This document shows, one piece after another, positions 24,501 through 32,576 of a stretch of DNA of 64,000 nucleotides. Source of the stretch: Mytilus galloprovincialis (Eukaryota; Mollusca; Bivalvia; Mytilida; Mytilidae); assembly GCF_965363235.1 (NCBI RefSeq), contig NC_134847.1:75956268-76020267 (forward strand), written 5' to 3'. The position numbers and the translations under genes were made by a program. Every line of letters starts with the position of its first letter. Within the stretch, counting starts at the first letter, position 1. Below the pieces are notes generated by a model that saw nothing but the letters and a program-made list of their open reading frames with translations, had not been told where the DNA came from and did not search any database.

Positions 24501-24566
24501 TTAACAATGACTTATAGTTTTATGCTTTTTACAGGTCAAGCTAAGCTACATGGTGCCTCTGGATAA
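6504..24566 (+). CDS. mex: multi-microexon gene for a two-domain secreted protein
   Basis: Core model of 15 exons: 6504-6594, 8980-9012, 10260-10307, 11331-11375, 11808-11852, 12717-12782, 14226-14291, 14796-14912, 17958-17990, 20271-20318, 22116-22187, 22561-22584, 23041-23103, 24062-24136, 24535-24566. Every internal exon enters in phase 1 and leaves in phase 1, so the reading frame closes exactly: 858 nt, 285 residues plus stop. The product has a signal peptide with a downstream Lys-Arg, domain A (4 Cys), a Thr-rich linker, domain B (4 Cys) and a short tail ending HGASG. Both domains end in a Cys followed by Trp-(Val/Ile)-Glu. The start at 6504 has A at -3 and G at +4; an in-frame ATG at 6477 is less likely. 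I do not recognise the family. Secretion is inferred from the leader. Many short symmetrical exons resemble the layout of schistosome micro-exon genes, but no homology is claimed. The weakest exons are 22116-22187 and 23041-23103. Confidence 0.7.
6590..6865 (+). repeat. Tandem duplication over the mex exon 1 donor
   Basis: The sequence from the exon 1 donor (GTACGTATATTTATGATATA) through ATTTAATGGTATTT recurs about 180 bases downstream, starting near 6773 with GTACGTACATTCATGATATA. The second copy keeps a GTACGT donor but lacks the exon coding end. Confidence 0.6.
7350..7572 (-). repeat. Two tandem tRNA-like units (SINE head or tRNA pseudogene)
   Basis: Two copies of a unit of about 112 bp. 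Each holds a 74-nt core (7423-7350 and 7535-7462) that reads on the minus strand like a degenerate class II tRNA: GGTGGCCGAGTG, an A-box-like start, and CATTCGAATCC, a B-box-like end. The cores differ at about one position. The arms do not pair well enough for a functional tRNA, so a tRNA-derived SINE head is the better reading. Confidence 0.55.
7675..7855 (+). repeat. Dispersed repeat family A
   Basis: Contains GTGTACCATTGCTTGTCTG and ends in TCTTTCGCCCCTCTTTT, like the copies at 5061 and 33535. It accounts for the short open frame here. The intron from 7856 to 8979 shows nothing else that I recognise. Confidence 0.7.
8980..14291 (+). CDS. mex domain A, six microexons
   Basis: Exon sizes are 33, 48, 45, 45, 66 and 66 nt. 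8980-9012 reads NSQCSSHDFH (acceptor cctttacag, donor GTAAGT). 10260-10307 reads ITSMMQVWITYGCLE (atatttcag, GTAAAT). 11331-11375 reads VKDFYHSVTHNQNE (cttttttacag, GTATGA). 11808-11852 reads KRYDCLDSSVNYAS (tatatttcag, GTAAGG). 12717-12782 starts RHHSDTVHQAINSH and ends KWYPD (tctgatag, GTGAGT). 14226-14291 starts HHVVSSAHHHDC and ends EVLRWVE (ttttattttag, GTATGG). For the last exon a GTAGAA donor seven bases earlier would give phase 0 and is less likely. The four Cys could form two disulphides. No known family is recognised. Confidence 0.7.
9240..9505 (+). repeat. Possible degenerate repeat in mex intron 2
   Basis: Holds two loosely similar blocks, one with GGGGAACCTCAAGATGTAGA and one near 9437 with AGTCTAAGAGGAACCGCTAA. 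The short open frame 9301-9498 has no splice sites or leader that fit mex. Its nature is unknown to me. Confidence 0.25.
9895..9985 (+). repeat. Dispersed repeat family E fragment
   Basis: Recognised by GGTGGTATGACTGGCAATGA. Other members contain the motif GATTGCCAATGAGACAA or close variants (11150-11310, 14320-14480, 18740-18800, 24775-24900). Confidence 0.65.
10880..11310 (+). repeat. Repeat families D and E side by side
   Basis: Family D (10880-11135) contains TTTTCTTATCCCAGGCATAG and GTAGACGAAACGCGCATCTG, and matches 34040-34290 over its whole length. Family E follows at 11150-11310, with CCGCATAGTCAGCTGTAAAA, and ends only about 20 bases before the acceptor of mex exon 4. Confidence 0.75.
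12560..12755 (+). repeat. Tandem duplication of mex exon 6, first copy dead
   Basis: The segment of about 90-100 bp around exon 12717-12782 is duplicated just upstream. The exon copy at 12632-12663 keeps CGCCATAGTGATACAGTCCA but has GATCG where the live copy has the acceptor GATAG, and it breaks off early. Confidence 0.6.
12795..13350 (+). repeat. Minisatellite, 35-bp unit, 16 copies
   Basis: Sixteen head-to-tail units starting like CATACGACATTGTTATTGTT and continuing into a GAATAGATTTTAA end. Unit length is 34-36 bp. Units 2-4 (from 12830) reappear as units 9-11 (from 13074), a higher-order period of about 244 bp. The array begins 12 bases after the donor of mex exon 12717-12782. Confidence 0.9.
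14320..14480 (+). repeat. Dispersed repeat family E
   Basis: Diverged copy with GAGACAACTCTTCAAAAATT, ATCAACGTACGGCCTGCAAA and TAGTCAGCTATAAACGGCCC, in the intron before the Thr-rich exon of mex. Confidence 0.65.
14796..14912 (+). CDS. mex exon 8: Thr-rich linker
   Basis: 38 codons, entered and left in phase 1 (acceptor attttaaaag, donor GTAAAC). It reads LIKTTTAKATTINAVTTMTT and continues with more Thr/Ser, a mucin-like stretch likely to be O-glycosylated. It lies between domains A and B. The open frame continuing past 14912 enters repeat family C and is not coding. Confidence 0.65.
15050..16350 (+). repeat. Dispersed repeat family C, split by an insertion
   Basis: Family C starts with TTGAGAATGGAAATAGGGAA and includes GGTCACCAACAGGTCTTCAA and GGGGTTTAGTATCATACCAT. 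A second copy at 40312-41000 shows the undivided order. Here the repeat stops near 15690 and resumes near 16233 with GTTCCGATGCAAAAACCC, so about 540 bp was inserted. The insert holds TATCGCATACCC-type motifs and the inverted pair CAAAATCCGTAT / ATACGGATTTTG. A related piece lies at 16611-16770. Confidence 0.7.
16611..16770 (+). repeat. Second copy of the TATCGCATACCC element
   Basis: TATCATATGTTTAGTA with repeated GTATCGCATACCC-type motifs matches the left part of the insertion at 15690-15835. Class unknown. Confidence 0.5.
16992..17021. repeat. Perfect 30-bp palindrome
   Basis: The half site GGCTGTGGGTAACTT is followed at once by its exact reverse complement, with TTAA at the centre. The motif GTGGGTAACTT recurs near 17262. 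It could be two abutting transposon ends. The rest of 17022-17950 shows no gene. Confidence 0.85.
17958..24136 (+). CDS. mex domain B, six microexons
   Basis: Exon sizes are 33, 48, 72, 24, 63 and 75 nt, all phase 1-1. 17958-17990 reads NQCDQVTNKN (tttcttgcag, GTGAGT). 20271-20318 reads AIVLLNGLIRHTHFS (tatcttacag, GTATGT). 22116-22187 starts VEKLYLELALGFSEHTAI and ends GRCHT (tttatttgtag, GTATGT). 22561-22584 reads QTDVFTE (tcctttgcag, GTAAGT). 23041-23103 is SGHLKTSMICSHVHNYAVKL (aaaatttcag, GTACAA). 24062-24136 starts NNIKNYILGNMNEICRQD and ends YTWIE (ttttatcacag, GTACTG). Sizes follow domain A (33/48/90/132 against 33/48/96/138 after summing pairs), and matching positions hold N-x-C starts and C-x-W-(V/I)-E ends. 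This is an internal duplication. Confidence 0.63.
18030..18600 (+). repeat. Two direct copies of repeat family B
   Basis: Copies at 18030-18215 and 18415-18600, both ending in CTCGGAGTTCAGTATTTTTG. They lie in a mex intron. A short family E fragment follows at 18740-18800. Confidence 0.75.
18895..20093 (+). CDS. Candidate optional microexons of mex
   Basis: Four further phase 1-1 candidates between the 33- and 48-nt exons of domain B. 19205-19237 has a strong acceptor (cttttttag), reads FVIMSDKKTQ and has a weak donor GTTAAT. 19607-19612 is a 6-nt exon, ATATTG, between ttttacag and GTAAGT. 20073-20093 reads IGIKVV with a weak donor GTAGTT. 18895-18921 reads KRNVDILI with a weak donor GTTTAT. 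Any of them can be included or skipped without changing the frame. Only the 6-nt exon has two strong splice sites. They may be alternative exons, fossil exons or chance. Confidence 0.3.
19470..19570 (-). repeat. Repeat family D fragment
   Basis: Minus-strand piece: TATCAAAGGTACCAGGATTA on the plus strand is the complement of the family D end seen at 11120 and 34270. Confidence 0.65.
21673..21990. repeat. Fold-back element
   Basis: Arms of about 70 nt at 21839-21908 and 21920-21989 pair with each other. The left arm starts GAAATGACTGTAATATTTTT and the right arm ends with its complement. The small loop contains CTACTACGAGCG. The flank with GATGTAACGCGTCTTCCGAT probably belongs to the same element. 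It looks like a non-autonomous DNA element. Confidence 0.7.
22745..23580. repeat. Repeat family A copies in a mex intron
   Basis: 22745-22915 is a minus-strand copy, with AGAGGGGTGAAAAATACCAG and ACACGAACCCCACCAAAAAC. 23515-23580 is a plus-strand fragment with ATGAGTTTGACTGTCCCTCT. The 63-nt exon candidate 23041-23103 lies between them. Confidence 0.7.
24535..24566 (+). CDS. mex terminal exon
   Basis: After a strong acceptor (gctttttacag) the exon reads QAKLHGASG and a TAA stop, in phase with the GAA-G end of the previous exon. Confidence 0.65.
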
Positions 24567-24603
24567 TGTAATATAAATCAAGATGTTAGTAAAGAATCGA
24601 TTA

Positions 24604-24609
24604 AATAAA
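24604..24609 (+). terminator. Polyadenylation signal of mex
   Basis: AATAAA, 38 bases after the stop codon of the terminal exon. Confidence 0.5.
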
Positions 24610-24774
24610 TATGTATTGTGAACTTGTATGTTTCAGACTTTACAAAACTTTAGCTGTCTTGTTCACGTTTTCATACTCTCCGTCGTTGAAAATATTTGGC
24701 TTTACAATATTTTCATCTCCAGCGTTCCCGATTAAGGTCATTTTAGAATCGCTTTTAAGGCGCATTGATATAAA

Positions 24775-24900
24775 AATAAAAAGATATAGTATGATTGCCA
24801 ATGAGACAATTATTTACCAAAATTCGAATAAAGTAGATGTAAACAAGTATAAGCAATAATACGACCTTCAGCAATGAGTCGAGATAAAAACCATAAAATA
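24775..24900 (+). repeat. Dispersed repeat family E
   Basis: Contains TATGATTGCCAATGAGACAA and AATACGACCTTCAGCAATGA. The short open frame here is explained by it. Confidence 0.7.
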
Positions 24901-25279
24901 TGTTTCATATTCTTTTATATTATTCATTTTAGTTCAGTTAAAGTTATGTGTCTTTTATTTTATGCCTGGTTCAAAGTGTTGATATTTTTATCTGTTCTTT
25001 TTGTTTGTCTTCTTAAATTATAAATTTTGATTGGTGGATTTTTTTAAACCGTGTCTACTATGTCACGTGTTGAATACTTGTCTTTGAACTTGGGGGCATT
25101 TTTTGTTCATGGCATATCTGTAAAGATTTTCTTAATTCATTGACATCTCTAATTTTTGGACTCGAAAAGATATGATTGTTTAGATATTGATCTGTTGTTG
25201 AAACCTGTATTTCAACTCTAGTTTGTTATAAATAAGACGTTGAAAGGGGTGATTTGTTTGTCTTTTTATATCGTTTATC

Positions 25280-25960
25280 TGTGATAAAAAGGAAAATCAC
25301 AAGGAAAATTCCGAGGAAAATCAAAGAAAAGTTCCGAATCAAATGGTGGATTAAACCTGGTTAAACAGCTAGCTAAATCTCGCACTTGTATGACAGTTGC
25401 ATCAAACTCTATTGTATTGACAAAGATGCGTAAACAAAACAAACAGACACAATAGGTTACAATGTCAAAAAAAGGGGTACAGCAGTCAATATTATGTTAT
25501 AATCGGAATCACTATAAAAACACACAAATGTAACAAAGAAGCACAAAAGGTCATACATCAAATTTAACAACCACTCATTGTTTTTTATGCGATTTTATTT
25601 ATCTATGTAAAATCCATTAAAAAAAGAAATATAAAGTTTAAAGAACTGAGTGTTCTTGCGTGTGTTCGCGCTGTATTTCTGTCACGTAGTGTTGTCATTT
25701 TAGCAATACTATTTTTTTTAAATGTCATATACATTTGTAAGAGGGAGGTTTGGCTAGACATAAAACAAGGTTCAACCGACCATTTTCCTCTTAAAATGTC
25801 CTGTACCAAGTCAGAAATATTGCAGTTGTTATCAAGTAGTTCGTTTCTATGTATTTTTCGTTTGTTTTTGTTGCACCCCAGTGTTTCTGTTGTTCCTTTG
25901 TTTTCCTCGTATAGTTGATGTATTGCCATCTGTTTTGGTTTGTAACCCGAATTTGTTTTC
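25280..25960. repeat. Family B (minus) and a related repeat B2 (plus)
   Basis: 25280-25455 is a family B copy on the minus strand, with GGTGGATTAAACCTGG. 25745-25960 is a related repeat reading TCAACCGACCATTTTCCTC and TGTCCTGTACCAAGTC. A minus-strand copy of B2 lies at 31430-31680. The 108-codon frame at 25603-25929 is a reading of this repeat. Confidence 0.65.
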
Positions 25961-28887
25961 TTTCAATTGATCAATTTCTTTTAAACACCGGTATATTTTT
26001 GTTACATTATTTTAACGCGCAAGTACACAACGCAAGATGCTTTTATGTAAAGCATAAACCTATATGACCATGATCAACTGATATTATCCATATTAGGACA
26101 CTTTTCTATAAGTCAGTAACATATATTACCATTATAAAATTATATTCACCATATTATTTTTTAGGGCAATTGCAATCTCCATGTATCAGTTTTAATATTC
26201 ATAAACCTATCACATATTCATCCATTTACACTAACAAATCTTACGACAAACCAGACTCAAAAATGGTTTGATTCAAATCATACGTACAGTAGCTTTGACT
26301 GAACGCCACAAAAATTTACTTTTACATGATGATGTAAAACTAAAAACATACATATTTCTATTTTGAATTATCTCATTTGGTTAAGTTTCGTGGTTAGAAC
26401 AGTTGTTTTGTTCTTAACCGATGGCTAATTTATTTGGTAATGTTAAGGGTAAAGCATGAATCAATTTACAGTCCACTATCCATTATTGTTTGATGCATAA
26501 TCATTTAATTTACTGACATCATCGAGAAAAATGTAAAATTAAAAAAAAACGAACTCTAAGGAATATTTAAAACAAAAGGTCCCTCATAAAATGGCAAAAT
26601 AATGTTTTAAGTTTTAATTTTATCCTGTTTAGACTCTATTAGAGAGGGGCGTAAGATACCAGAGGGATATGTCATGGAACGATCGATGAGAAGTCAAGGT
26701 TTTGTTCATTTAGGTAACATAAAGATGAATCCACAGTGACAATAAGTTTGTTACTTTTGGATGATGTGTTTTACAACAATCAATCGATATAAGCAGTAAA
26801 GGCTGACTTAATACATGAGCTTCTTATGAAGGTTGAAACAAAAAGATTCCATTATCAGACTAGTTTCAACGTGTCCTACCCATCAAACTTGAACTAAAAG
26901 GATACAACATATACAGTTAACTTGATTAAAACAAGAAATTGTCATGCAGGGTCGATTGGAAACAAATCTATTCGACAACAAAAATTGTAAATTTAACAAT
27001 TCTATATAGCAAATTTTCTGTAGCGCCTGCATACTGAGTATAACTATCCAATTTTATATTGTATTCCAAAGCTTGTATTCTTATAATGATTTTCTAAATA
27101 GAGGCCTGCTGCTAACAAGGAAGCTGTTAAACACAAGTGGTAAAATTGAATCATCTCTTTGAACACTTTACTGAAGCAATAAGAGATTGATTGACCGTTA
27201 TTGCACCACATTGGTTTCATAAATGACGATGGATATGTGCCACATGTGGAGCATTATCGGCTTTTCCTGCTTGATGACATACTTTCACCCTAGTTTGGTT
27301 CACAAGGGGTATGTGTTGCTCTTGTTAAGTGTTGTTCTCTGTACTTGTTTTAATTTTCAATATCTGTGATATGTATATCGGTAACAATCTCGTCTATCTT
27401 TTGTCATGAAATACATGATTCATTTTCAACTTTTCACATTCTGGTCAGCTAGAACATTTATATGACCGATGGTTCATTAGGGTTTTTTCTATGTTTTGGG
27501 GTCAGATGAGACAACTACCAATCTGCTATAAGTTAAATCTTAAACACTTGATTTAACAAATCAACGTTTTATAGGATTAAATCGGCGGATGTCGTATGCG
27601 GTTTAACATCTGCTCACCCTTCCAGAGCGACTGACTCTAATTATTGGTGTTGTTACCTAGTCTTCGGTTTTTTATGTTGTGTAATGTGTTTTGTGCTTTG
27701 TAGTTTTTTGGGGTTTTTTTTGTCGTTTTTTGTTTTATAATACATTTGTCAGTTGGTTTCCACCTTATGAGTTTGACTATACATTCGTTATATATATGCT
27801 CTCAAGGGATTAGAAAAAATTATAAATCATATGATCACTTAAAACAAGAAGACTAAAAAAAGGTAGCTGTAGTATACTGATGTTCAGAACTTGTTAATGT
27901 GTTATATCATACCAATCAAAAACGAAAATTAATGAATTGACTTTAAATTGGAATTTTTTTTGCTGTTCGTACATGTACATATAATATAACAGTTTATATA
28001 TTGTTCACTGAGTTCTTTGTTTTGCAAAATATTAATTAGGTCAGGAGCAAGTACAAGACTTTTAGAAGCACTAAATTTGACATTTGGCCTATTTGATAAG
28101 TACAATTATAAGTACATGTATTACACAACTGAATAGTGTATACAAACTTAGCATGTCTTTATTTTTATCTTCTATGGGTTACTAGGTTTAAGAATGAAGA
28201 CATGCCGTGAAATGTTATAATTAGAAAGTTCTATACCTAAAGTTGTTGCTCCATAAACCGTGCCTGACAGAGGTTAACCACTTCCAAAACGATTAAGATT
28301 TGTAGATGATATTCACTAACACAATTTGTTGGAGAATTAAAACGTCCTTGTCAATCTTGATACAATATTAAGGAGGCTCGAGGGTACAAAAATTTCATCA
28401 CAAATTTAAACAATTTTTTTTCATTGCAAATTTTATTTATTACTTTATTTGTTGTTACTTTAACATATGGTACAAAAATTAACCAAAACAATCAGTTTTT
28501 TTTTGCCCCAGATGACTTTTCAAACGTATATGTCATTGAAAAAGCTCCAAATCATTTCCCTTTGGTGCAAAAATGCCAAATCTAACTTTCCTAGCAGATA
28601 TTTTTATTACATGTAACTGATCATTTCTATCATTTTTTGAAACTTTATAAATGTTTGCCCTGGTTTTATCTGTCATGGTAATAGAACTTACCGAAATTTA
28701 ATTGTACATACTAGAAAAAATATTTGATATATTTTCTCAATGTTATTATAAAAACACTGCAAATTCTTAAAAATATAAGACCAGATATTAAATGTATTAT
28801 TCAAGTTTAAATTTCTATAACATCAAAATAAGCAGCCTTTCGTGATATTGTCAGAGAAATACATAAAACTATCTGCATTAAACTCTT
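25961..28887. other. Intergenic, no gene seen
   Basis: No exon with credible splice sites was found. A family A fragment lies at 26640-26690 (minus). A diverged longer copy covers about 27170-27800, starting GATTGATTGACCGTTATTGC and including TTATGAGTTTGACTATACAT. The DNA from 28730 to 28887 matches 34920-35100 and is the duplicated flank of bric-3. Confidence 0.5.
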
Positions 28888-29099
28888 TCAGATCGTCAGC
28901 TGACCATAAATAGTAATTGTGAGTCCCTACCTAACCAAGCATTAAAGTCTGAAATTTGAAAAAAAATAGTGCTACGGTTATATTTTTCTAAATATTCAGA
29001 AAATGACAGAAAGCCCTGAAATGAGAAATGTAAAACAATTCAAACTACAAAACTAACCGCCTGAATTGTGTACTAAAGAATAAATGAAAATAAATATGA

Positions 29100-29530
29100 C
29101 TTACAGCAAAAGACTATAACCCCTGGATTACAAGCTATTGATTTGGTATAGTCACTCACATAATGTGGTGGGGTTTAACTTGTTAGATGGCGGCAAATCC
29201 TCAACCTACCCCTGACATGGGACAGTGGTGCAACATCATTAATCAAGAAACAATAAACAAACAAAATATGATAAAATGTAAAAAATGGTAACCACTCAAA
29301 TGCAGACGTCTAACTTAGGATAAGCACATATAGAATGTGGCGGTGTTTAACTAGCTTCAAGCCAACCCTCCTGTACCCTGGATAATGGAGAAGCATTATA
29401 ACATAATAAAAAACTATAACAATCTGCGGAAAGTTCTGAACTCTTCAGATGTATAATAAGCAAAATATATCTTACACAAACACAGATGGACATGACAGTG
29501 GACTTATGTAACCTAAAATATTATCCCCAA
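29100..29530. repeat. Diverged repeat blocks related to family C
   Basis: Two similar blocks, AATGTGGTGGGGTTTAACTT near 29162 and AATGTGGCGGTGTTTAACTA near 29335, each followed by a 'cctcaacctacccctgac'-type stretch. They resemble the middle of family C (15320 and 40480). Confidence 0.5.
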
Positions 29531-29790
29531 TAAAATATTGTCCATCGGACAAAATTCCATATAAAATATTGTCCGCGGACACTTTTCATAATGAAATACT
29601 CTCCTCTCTTAAAAAAAAATTGTATCCTTATCCATGAAATTTTGTCACCTTTTTCGGATCAATATTTCACTATGAAATTTTTCAATATGTGAAAAATATA
29701 AAAATAAAATCGTCCCATGGACAATATTCCATTGAGAAAAATATGTTCACTATGAAAAACTGTCCATGAAAAATCAATTTCTCAATCAAA
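29521..29790. repeat. Cluster of degenerate TGTCC / GGACA motifs
   Basis: Repeated short motifs such as AAAATATTGTCC, GGACAATATTCCAT and ACTGTCCATGAAAAAT in both orientations over 270 bases. No gene reading fits. Confidence 0.35.
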
Positions 29791-29985
29791 TTATAAAAAA
29801 AATCAACAGAGTTCACAGGCATGCAGCATACACATTTTATATTGATACAACTGAAATCATTCTGTAAAGCATCTATACTTAACTTTTTCAATGAATTTAA
29901 TCATTTTTATAACCTTAATGATATAACTCCGCATCTAGGCTTGCGCTTCCTATCATAATTTTTCATGCAAAGTAGTTGCTGTGGA

Positions 29986-30814
29986 TGTGTTCCAGACCGT
30001 AGGAGTATTTGGACCGTACGCGTACTTGTTTAAAATACTCATACGGTCATACCGTACGCGTACGGTCTGATTTATAGAAGAAGTTTGTCAAGTTTACTAG
30101 ATACAAATGCATATTATAACAGATCAACATAACTTAACTCTCAAATTGATATAAAAAAAAGTTCAATTGTAATTGAAATAAAAACTATATATTTTAATTA
30201 TTAAAAAACAATTACGCTAATTAAAGTTCAACTCTTGTATTTAGCGTGTCGATCAGTAATACTTTAATTGAATTATGACAATCATGCTCTCTGAAATTGA
30301 AGATATCGGAAATAAACATAATGTGGAAGGTCAACTGTTTTATAATATTTGTATTTAGCAACTTTACAAAAAAATGCAAATGCAAAGGAACATGCATGAA
30401 GGACGCCTCCGAGTTCGGGAATGTCTCGCTGCATTGAAGACCTGTTGGTGACCTTCTGCTGTTGACTGCTTTATGATCGGGTGGTTGTCTCTTTGACACA
30501 TTCCCCATTTCCATTCTCAATTTTATGAACTGCAAACATGTAAATTTTAAAAATATTACATTTCTTGTGGTAGGAAGTGTCACCCTCGGCGAGAGTACCG
30601 AAATAGGATTCAGATATGCAATTAAACAAATATTCAATATAACGTTTTTATCAATCTAATTGTAATAATAACAATTTGTAAAACTAAACAATAAAGATTG
30701 TGATAATTGTTTGTTTAAATTTACCCCATATGATCAAAAAACATGTATGGTCAGCTGGTACTGATCCATACGCGTATACTCATACGGTCAGAATACTCAT
30801 ATGGTCTGGAACAG
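29986..30814. mobile_element. Element with GACCGTATGAGTATT-type inverted ends
   Basis: The left end reads TGTTCCAGACCGTAGGAGTA. The right end, on the opposite strand, reads TGTTCCAGACCATATGAGTA. Both ends carry extra copies of the motif and the CpG-rich TACGCGTA core, for example CCGTACGCGTACGG at 30053-30066. A minus-strand family C fragment (30380-30530) lies inside. Probably a non-autonomous DNA element; superfamily unknown. Confidence 0.5.
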
Positions 30815-30824
30815 ATGCATATAA

Positions 30825-31070
30825 TCCATGGGAAGCTGGATCTGCGAACCCTTCCGGAGCACCTTATATCAACCAAGTTTTGGGTTGGGTTTGTGTTGCA
30901 TAGTCCTTAGTTTTCTGGTTGTGTTTTGTGTACTATTGATTGTCTGTGTGTATTGTCTTCTTTCATTTTTAGCCATGTCGTTGTAAGTTTATTTTCGACT
31001 GATGAGTTTGAATGACCCTCTGGTATATTTCGCCCCTCTGGTATATTTCGACCCTCTGTTGCTGATTGCT
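30825..31070 (+). repeat. Dispersed repeat family A
   Basis: Contains CCCTTCCGGAGCACCTTATA and ends in a local duplication of TCTGGTATATTTCG. A family A start-like fragment lies at 31130-31215. Confidence 0.7.
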
Positions 31071-31429
31071 AAGAAGATCATAAAACCAGGGTTCCTAATG
31101 ATAATTTTGAAGTTAACACGCCTAACTTTTTATAGACCATATAATGATCTAGCAGAGCGTTATGGAATACCTGCTTCATAGACGACCAAAAGCTATGACT
31201 ATAGTTTGTAGGTATAACAAGCTGTGGTATGAGAGAACTCTCTATTCAAGTAATAAACAGTGAAAAGTTATTACAGGTCATATCACAGCCTTCAACACGG
31301 AGTCTTGGCTACAACGAACATGTATTTGTATATATATCAATTGTTACAATTCAACAAGATGCTGTGTTTTATGTGAACTATTTCTGATGTTGAGGAGACT
31401 GAACAGAGAAGAGATTATATTACTTTAAT

Positions 31430-31680
31430 AAATGCAACAGTAGTATACCGCTGTTCGAAACTCATACATCGATAGAGAAATAAAAACAAATCCGGGTTAC
31501 AAACTAAAACTGAGGGAAACGCATCAAATATAAGAGAACAACGACACAACAGAAACGCAACATTTAGATGTATCACACATAGAAACGGACTATAATATAA
31601 CAATGGTCATTTTCCCGACTTGGTCCAGGACATTTTAAGAAAAAAATAGTGGGTTGAACCTGGTTTTGTGGCATGCCAAA
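31430..31680 (-). repeat. Repeat B2
   Basis: On the plus strand: GCAACAGTAGTATACCGCTG, then CCGACTTGGTCCAGGACATT. It matches 25745-25960 in the opposite orientation. Confidence 0.65.
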
Positions 31681-32576
31681 CATCCCCTTTTATTGCAATG
31701 TTAAAGATAATATTAAAATGACATGATTTTCAATTTCGTGTCAATTTCACGATTAAGGCAGTACAAATGTGTCAATTTTCACTGAATCTCTGTTGCGGAT
31801 GACATCCCATGCATGTGTCACAACTATACCCCTCATGACTTGTTCATACTGTTATAAGTGACAAAAACAAATGAAAAATTTGAAACAACTCATTAGCTGT
31901 GTTTCCTTTCATAATCTAACTGCGTTTTGTGTTTCAGTTTGTTGTTGCATTCAGTGTTCGGTTTTTATTTTCATTTATAGAACATACGTTTGTGTTTTTT
32001 CATATTGATTCGCTTGGAAATTTGCAATATGTATGCTCTTCTTTTAAGACAAATATATGGGCAATGCTGTATCCATGAAACTTGCAAACGTATTTTATTC
32101 ATATACATATATATATATTTATTTATTTTTATTTGATGCATGCGTAAAGAAACAATAAAATAAATCCCTTGTATCAATTACGTGTAAAGAAGAAGAAAAT
32201 TAACACTATATGGTATACCATCGACGAGTATCAACAATTTCGTATATTCTCAACACGTTTTGTATACTTTACCTCAAATTTGGTTAAGCCAATATTCAAA
32301 GCTATTTTTAAATAGTTTGAATGTCAGTTTCAGACAATGGCATTTATGAGAAACCACTGCGATCAAAAAATGCTCTTTTTATGTCAAGAGAATGCAGATG
32401 ATCCAACATGTAAATATTGCTAAAACCTCGAAATATTGACGTAAGCTTGGACACAACATTCGATAACGAATTCTAGTATGGTTGAATGCGTGCTTGTCAA
32501 AAAAAGAGTTGGAGGATTAATGATAGCGGATTGAATAGTATTTTTGATTTTTTTCTTACATAATGTGATTATTGTG

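Larger units (their letters stand above)
28888..32372 (-). pseudogene. bric-3: decayed BRICHOS-like gene copy
   Basis: Two minus-strand exons match bric-1. 32372-32273 corresponds to bric-1 exon 3. It keeps the edges (HFLIAVVSHK at the start, donor GTAAAG) but lacks about 11 bases, including the conserved Cys codon, which shifts the frame. 28948-28888 corresponds to the terminal exon. It reads LMLG, a stop in place of the Gln codon, then NYYLWSADDL. It then lacks about 60 bases that in bric-1 include the second Cys and the tail. No leader or exon 2 was found. Intron and flank similarity to 34920-36240 shows that the copy arose by duplication of the bric-1 region and then decayed. Confidence 0.65.

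Noticed and set aside
25603-25929. 108-codon minus-strand frame
   Set aside because: Reading of repeat B2, which also occurs at 31430.
30221-30637. 138-codon minus-strand frame
   Set aside because: Spans a family C fragment inside the 29986-30814 element; the same peptide stretch occurs at 15050.
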